Assembly: GCF_000376845.1 (NCBI RefSeq)
Contig: NZ_AQXY01000029.1
Location: forward strand, 283,994-347,993
Source: Thioalkalivibrio sp. ALE14
GTDB lineage: Bacteria; Pseudomonadota; Gammaproteobacteria; Ectothiorhodospirales; Ectothiorhodospiraceae
DNA: 64,000 nt
Direction of reading: 5' to 3'
In this document: piece by piece, positions 60,364-64,000 of the stretch
Numbering within the stretch: the stretch's first letter is position 1
How the letters are laid out: the number at the start of each line of letters is the position of its first letter
The notes under the pieces: model-generated
Databases searched by the model: none
Told to the model about the DNA's origin: nothing
The model's input: the letters and a program-made list of their open reading frames with translations, nothing else
Program-made: the position numbers and the translations under genes

Positions 60364-60594
60364 TCAGACCGGATCGGGCTGCCCGCCCTCCCCGGGCGTC
60401 GCGTTGCCTTCGGCGGCGGTCTCGGCCCAACGCGTCATCACGCGGCCCCAACGATGGGCCGTCGCCGGATCCAGTTCGATCTTGGTATAACGCCCGCCAT
60501 CGCGGATAATAATCCGCAGCAGCGGAACCCCCGAGTCGTGCAGAATCTGGCGCAACTCCACGACTTCGCCAAATGGTGCATCAATCGAATCCAT
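60364..60594 (-). CDS. Small protein opposite the EAL-HDOD gene start, unknown
   Basis: 76 residues, beginning MDSIDAPFGEVVELRQILHD, with a strand-rich core (LLRIIIRDGGRYTKIELDP) and a Glu/Gly/Pro tail. No family recognised. It ends before the rpmG terminator and diverges from the EAL-HDOD gene across 75 bases. The coherent fold-like pattern supports it as a gene. Confidence 0.65.
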   Translation of the reverse strand: MDSIDAPFGEVVELRQILHDSGVPLLRIIIRDGGRYTKIELDPATAHRWGRVMTRWAETAAEGNATPGEGGQPDPV

Positions 60595-60669
60595 GGTGCG
60601 TGTGTTCCTCCCGAGCCGGCCTGCCGCACGCAGTCGTGGCCGCCCATCCGTGTTTTCCCTGGCGCAAGC

Positions 60670-61884
60670 ATGCAACCAATTTTTGTCGGCCGGCAACCCA
60701 TCTTTGACGATCAGGAGAATCTGGTCGGCTTCGAACTCCTGTTCCGCGCGGGTCACCTGGATGCCGCTTCGGTCACCGACGGCGACCTGGCCACCTCCGA
60801 TCTCCTGCGCAGCGCCTTCATCGACATCGGCCTGGAACACCTGGTCGGCAAGCACCTCGCCTTCGTCAACCTGACGCGCGGCTTTCTCGAGCACGAGGTC
60901 ATCACCAGCCTGCCGCCGGAGCAGGTGGTCCTGGAAATCCTCGAGGATGTCGAGATCGATGCCGAGGTGATCGCCGCGGTGCGCCGGTTGAAGGACCGGG
61001 GCTTTCGCATCGCACTGGATGACTACCAGTTTCAGGAAAGTCACGCCGAACTGGTCGAGCTGGCGGACCTGGTCAAGCTGGACGTGCTCAGCCTGGGAGG
61101 GGAACGCCTGGAAGAGGAAGTCGCCAAACTGCGTCGCTTCGGTGTCGAACTGCTGGCCGAAAAGGTGGAGACCGCCGAGGCATATGCCCACTGCCAGCGC
61201 CTCGGGTTCAGCCTCTTTCAGGGGTTTCACCTGTCCTTCCCCCACGTCATCGAAGGCCAGCGCCTGGAAAGCCTCGAACTCGCCCTGTTGCGGCTGCTGA
61301 AGGCACTGCAGGCGCCCGACCCCTCGCCGGAAGAGCTGGAGGGTCTGATCGCCGCCGAACCGGGGCTGGCTATCCAGCTATTGCGCATCGCCAACAGCCC
61401 GGCCTACCGCGGCCAGCGCGCGACCGATTCCCTGCACGATGCGATCCTGCGCCTGGGACAGGGGCGCATCAAGCGCCTTGCCATGCTGATGGTCTTGCGC
61501 GGTTCCGGCGGTCAGACCCAGGGCCTCGAACAGGTCATGATCCGCGCGCGCATGGGCATGCTGATGGCACGCGCCCTGGGCCTGCCCTCCGAGGAATGCG
61601 AACGCTATTTCACCCTGGGCATGCTGTCCGGCCTGGATCGTGTACTGGGCGTGCCGCTGCGGCGCATCCTGGGTGAACTGCACCTGTCCGACGAGATGGA
61701 ACAGGCCCTCCTGGAGGGGAGCGGCCCACTGGCGCCCCTGCTGGCAACCATCGCCGCCTTCGAGGACCCGGCAGTCCCGCCCGACAACACGAGCACCCCC
61801 GTCCCCGAACCGGTCTCCAGCCGGCTCTACCTGGAAGCCGTACGCTGGACCGAGGACCTCCTCGCGTCACTGGAAGAGAGCTAG
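60670..61884 (+). CDS. EAL-HDOD (YuxH-like) signalling protein
   Basis: 404 residues. The N-terminal EAL domain opens with IFVGRQPIFDDQENLVGFEL but keeps only parts of the catalytic set: Glu22 is present as FELLFR, whereas DDFGTG is replaced by LDDYQFQES and the second Glu/Lys region is altered, so phosphodiesterase activity is unlikely. The HDOD domain follows from about residue 205 (LELALLRLLKALQAP, then IQLLRIANSPAYRGQ, a classical HDOD motif). Such proteins act as c-di-GMP-linked scaffolds, for example in motility or surface behaviour. The chorismatase starts three bases after the stop. Confidence 0.9.
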   Translation: MQPIFVGRQPIFDDQENLVGFELLFRAGHLDAASVTDGDLATSDLLRSAFIDIGLEHLVGKHLAFVNLTRGFLEHEVITSLPPEQVVLEILEDVEIDAEVIAAVRRLKDRGFRIALDDYQFQESHAELVELADLVKLDVLSLGGERLEEEVAKLRRFGVELLAEKVETAEAYAHCQRLGFSLFQGFHLSFPHVIEGQRLESLELALLRLLKALQAPDPSPEELEGLIAAEPGLAIQLLRIANSPAYRGQRATDSLHDAILRLGQGRIKRLAMLMVLRGSGGQTQGLEQVMIRARMGMLMARALGLPSEECERYFTLGMLSGLDRVLGVPLRRILGELHLSDEMEQALLEGSGPLAPLLATIAAFEDPAVPPDNTSTPVPEPVSSRLYLEAVRWTEDLLASLEES

Positions 61885-61887
61885 ACG

Positions 61888-62835
61888 ATGTCCCTGTCCC
61901 TTCGCTGCCAGCTCAGGCCGGAAGCCGCCACGGGCCTCGACTCGGGGCTGCATGTCCGGTTGCGCGATCCGGCGGGGGTCGAGGCCGGCCGCCACACCCT
62001 CGAGGTGCACCCGGGCCTGCACCCGCTGGCGCCGGACGCCTACGCCGAGTACTGGGCGGCGGACGGCATACCCCGGGCCGCCCAGGAAGGGGGCGTCCAC
62101 CTGCTGGAGTATGACGACGTCCTGTTCGCGACCTGGGTCGGACCGGACCGTAATCTGCGGGGCCGGACCGAGGAGGCCTACCGCGCCCTGCTCGCCGCCT
62201 GCCGCACACGGGGGTTCGGGCACCTGGCCCGCATCTGGAACTTCTTCGGCAACATCCACGCCGAGGAGGATGGTCTCGAGCGCTACCAGGCCTTCTGCAT
62301 GGGCCGGGCCGAGGCGCTGGAAGCGCTGGAGATCCCGCAGGCGAGCATGCCCGCGGCCACCGCCATTGGCAGCGACCGGGACCGGCTGGTGATCTACCTG
62401 ATCGCCACCCGCCACCCGGCCGAACCAATCGAGAATCCCCGGCAGGTGAGCGCCTACCACTACCCGGAACGCTACAGCCCGAAGAGCCCGACCTTTGCCC
62501 GCGCGACCCGCCTGGACACCGCCAGCGGCCCGCTGATCCTGCTCTCCGGCACCGCCAGCATCGTCGGCCACGAGAGCCGGCACCCCGACGACGTAGCCGC
62601 CCAGGCCCGCGAGACCCTGTCCAATCTCCAGGCCCTGCATGACACGGCCGGGCGCGAACTGCCCCGGCCGTCCTGGCTGCGCGTCTACCTGCGCCATCCG
62701 GAGGACCGCACCCGCGTCTCGGCCGTGCTGGCGGAGCACTACAACGCGGCCCACCCGGGGCCGATCGTGCAGTGGGTGCGCGGCGACATCTGCCGGCGGG
62801 AACTGCTGCTGGAGATCGAGGGCGTGCATGCCTGA
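61888..62835 (+). CDS. Chorismatase (FkbO/Hyg5/XanB2-type)
   Basis: 315-residue enzyme that hydrolyses chorismate to a hydroxybenzoate or dihydroxycyclohexadiene carboxylate. Family signature RIWNFFGNIHAEEDGLERYQ at about 113 and FCMGRAEALEALEI, RHPDDVAAQARETLSNLQAL, and IVQWVRGDICRRELLLEIEG at the end with Cys302. In the Hyg5/XanB2 type (3-hydroxybenzoate formers) a Cys in this C-terminal region is a known determinant, which favours 3-hydroxybenzoate here. Its last 8 bases overlap mutM. In Xanthomonas the product feeds ubiquinone and aryl-polyene pigment; Thioalkalivibrio makes aryl-polyene natronochromes. Confidence 0.87.
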   Translation: MSLSLRCQLRPEAATGLDSGLHVRLRDPAGVEAGRHTLEVHPGLHPLAPDAYAEYWAADGIPRAAQEGGVHLLEYDDVLFATWVGPDRNLRGRTEEAYRALLAACRTRGFGHLARIWNFFGNIHAEEDGLERYQAFCMGRAEALEALEIPQASMPAATAIGSDRDRLVIYLIATRHPAEPIENPRQVSAYHYPERYSPKSPTFARATRLDTASGPLILLSGTASIVGHESRHPDDVAAQARETLSNLQALHDTAGRELPRPSWLRVYLRHPEDRTRVSAVLAEHYNAAHPGPIVQWVRGDICRRELLLEIEGVHA

Positions 62836-63643
62836 ACTCCCCGAGGTCGAGACCACCCGGCGCGGACTGGAGCCGCTGCTGACAGGACACCACATCACCG
62901 CCTTCGAGGTCCGCGACCCCCGCCTGCGCTGGCCTGTCCCGACGGAACTGGCGCAGCAGCTGGCGGGTACGCGGGTCCGCCGCCTATCCCGGCGTGCCAA
63001 GTATCTGCTGCTGGAAACGGACCGCACGGGCCTGCTGCTGCACCTGGGAATGTCCGGCAGCCTGCGTCACTGCACGCCGGAGACGCCACTGCGGCGGCAT
63101 GACCACCTGATCCTGCACCTCGACAACGGCTACCAGATCCGCTTCCACGACCCGCGCCGTTTCGGCTGCTGCCTGCCGCTCCCGTCCGACGGCACCCCGC
63201 ATCCGCTCCTGGCGGACCTCGGCCCCGAACCCCTGGAGCCGGCACTCGACGGAGACTACCTGTTCCGCCGCAGCCGCGGCCGGCGCGGCCCGGTGAAGGC
63301 CTTCGTGATGGACCAGGCCATTGTGGTCGGGGTCGGCAACATCTACGCCACCGAGGCGCTGTTCCTCGCCGGGATCCGCCCGGGGCGCGCGGCCGGTCGG
63401 GTCACCCGCGCCGAGTACCAGCGCCTGGCGCTGCACATCAAGGCGGTACTGGCCGAGGCCATCGAACAGGGCGGGACCACCCTGCGCGACTTCCTGCGCG
63501 AGGACGGCACCCACGGCTATTTCCGCCAGTCCCTGCGCGTCTACGGCCGTGCCGGGGAGCCCTGCCACGTCTGCGCCGGCGTCCTGCGCACCCGCCGCAT
63601 CGGCCAGCGCGCCAGCAGCTACTGCCCCACCTGCCAGAAATAG
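62828..63643 (+). CDS. mutM: Formamidopyrimidine-DNA glycosylase
   Basis: Bifunctional base-excision enzyme that removes 8-oxoG. The 271-residue protein starts PELPEVETTRRGLEPLL, exposing catalytic Pro2 and Glu3, has GNIYATEALF, and ends with the zinc finger CHVCAGVLRTRRIGQRASSY plus CPTC. It starts 8 bases inside the chorismatase gene, so translation is coupled to the EAL-HDOD-chorismatase transcript. The intergenic sequence before the IS3 end carries the common 'ccacagagggcacaaaggac' repeat at about 63680. Confidence 0.97.
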   Translation: MPELPEVETTRRGLEPLLTGHHITAFEVRDPRLRWPVPTELAQQLAGTRVRRLSRRAKYLLLETDRTGLLLHLGMSGSLRHCTPETPLRRHDHLILHLDNGYQIRFHDPRRFGCCLPLPSDGTPHPLLADLGPEPLEPALDGDYLFRRSRGRRGPVKAFVMDQAIVVGVGNIYATEALFLAGIRPGRAAGRVTRAEYQRLALHIKAVLAEAIEQGGTTLRDFLREDGTHGYFRQSLRVYGRAGEPCHVCAGVLRTRRIGQRASSYCPTCQK

Positions 63644-63719
63644 ACGCCCGTTGTGGCTTGAAGGCCGCGAAAGGCTTTTTCACCACAGAGGGCACAAAGG
63701 ACACGGAGTGAAGTGGTCC

Positions 63720-64000
63720 AATGACAGCGGACACCCCAGTTAAGCCACACTAGATGGGTAACTGGAGGTGAATGTGAGCAAGCAGAGACGAGCGCGATAC
63801 AGCCGGGAGTTCAAGGCCAACGCGATTGCGATGGTCGAGAGCCAGGGCTATGGCTGCACGGAGGCGGCCCGGCGGCTCGGGATCAACCGGAGCATGCTGT
63901 CCCGCTGGCAGCGTGAGGCGCGGCGCAAGGCGGCCGGCGAAGCCGTTACTGAGCCGGCCTCGAACGGTCAGGAACAGGAGTTGCGGCGGCTGCGCGAGGA
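63720..64000 (+). mobile_element. IS3-family insertion sequence (left end, partial)
   Basis: The left end begins near 63720 with 'tgacagcggacaccccagtt' (exact base uncertain) and contains the start of a transposase OrfA reading frame. The right end, OrfB and target-site duplication lie beyond the window. Confidence 0.75.
63774..64000 (+). CDS. IS3-family transposase OrfA (partial)
   Basis: The GTG at 63774 follows ggaggtg. The first 75 residues give a basic helix-turn-helix (RARYSREFKANAIAMVESQG, EAARRLGINRSMLSRWQREA) then the start of a leucine-zipper segment (QEQELRRLREE), the OrfA layout. The frame is open to the window end. Confidence 0.85.
   Translation, partial: MSKQRRARYSREFKANAIAMVESQGYGCTEAARRLGINRSMLSRWQREARRKAAGEAVTEPASNGQEQELRRLRE

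Overview
The window reads as chromosomal DNA of a GC-rich gammaproteobacterium. Gene order around glmM-folP-ftsH-rlmE-yhbY-greA, fmdB-DUF502-aspS-yebC-ruvC-ruvA, purM-purN-DUF3108, rng-yhdP-tldD and rpmB-rpmG is typical of that class. Acidic low-complexity tails and inserts (FtsH, the Lpd-like enzyme), a DsrE-type protein, an SpmA-SpmB fusion and a XanB2-type chorismatase fit a haloalkaliphilic sulfur oxidiser of the Ectothiorhodospiraceae (Thioalkalivibrio-like). That genus-level guess is inference; no rRNA gene is present to test it.

Layout. 1-9747 is a minus-strand housekeeping block (glmM partial, folP, ftsH, rlmE, greA, carB, carA) with yhbY pointing the other way. 9748-10902 is a gene-free stretch with a large imperfect inverted repeat. 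10903-16551 is ruvA, ruvC, yebC, a small alpha/beta hydrolase, aspS, DUF502 and FmdB, all minus. 16725-19363 is a plus-strand trio: DsrE-like protein, short-chain dehydrogenase, SpmA-SpmB fusion. 19381-24457 holds two small unknown genes and a two-gene RND efflux operon behind an AT-rich palindrome. 24881-31283 carries a MIF-like tautomerase, proS, a higBA toxin-antitoxin pair with its palindrome, an SLC13 transporter, acylphosphatase, arsC, wrbA and DUF2069. 31664-35146 is DUF2066, a PgsA-like enzyme, an AI-2E permease and hda, opposite purM-purN-DUF3108-lpd-like (35369-39324).

39355-44227 holds a PAS-GGDEF cyclase, a putative outer-membrane barrel, a cold-shock gene and an M48 peptidase. 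44386-54399 is the pmbA / small gene / tldD / nitrilase / yhdP / rng series. 54481-57751 is a tightly coupled operon of LysR regulator, an amidotransferase-fold protein that has lost its catalytic Cys and His, a 162-residue unknown and an AI-2E permease. 57952-63643 holds a membrane GGDEF-EAL protein, rpmB-rpmG, and an EAL-HDOD / chorismatase / mutM operon. The window ends inside an IS3-family element.

Most of the window is ordinary core genome. The parts that deserve attention are the dead-amidotransferase operon, the EAL-HDOD/chorismatase operon, a dispersed MITE-like repeat present twice, and several repeat islands, one of which sits where ruvB would be expected. No tRNA, rRNA, CRISPR array or prophage was seen.
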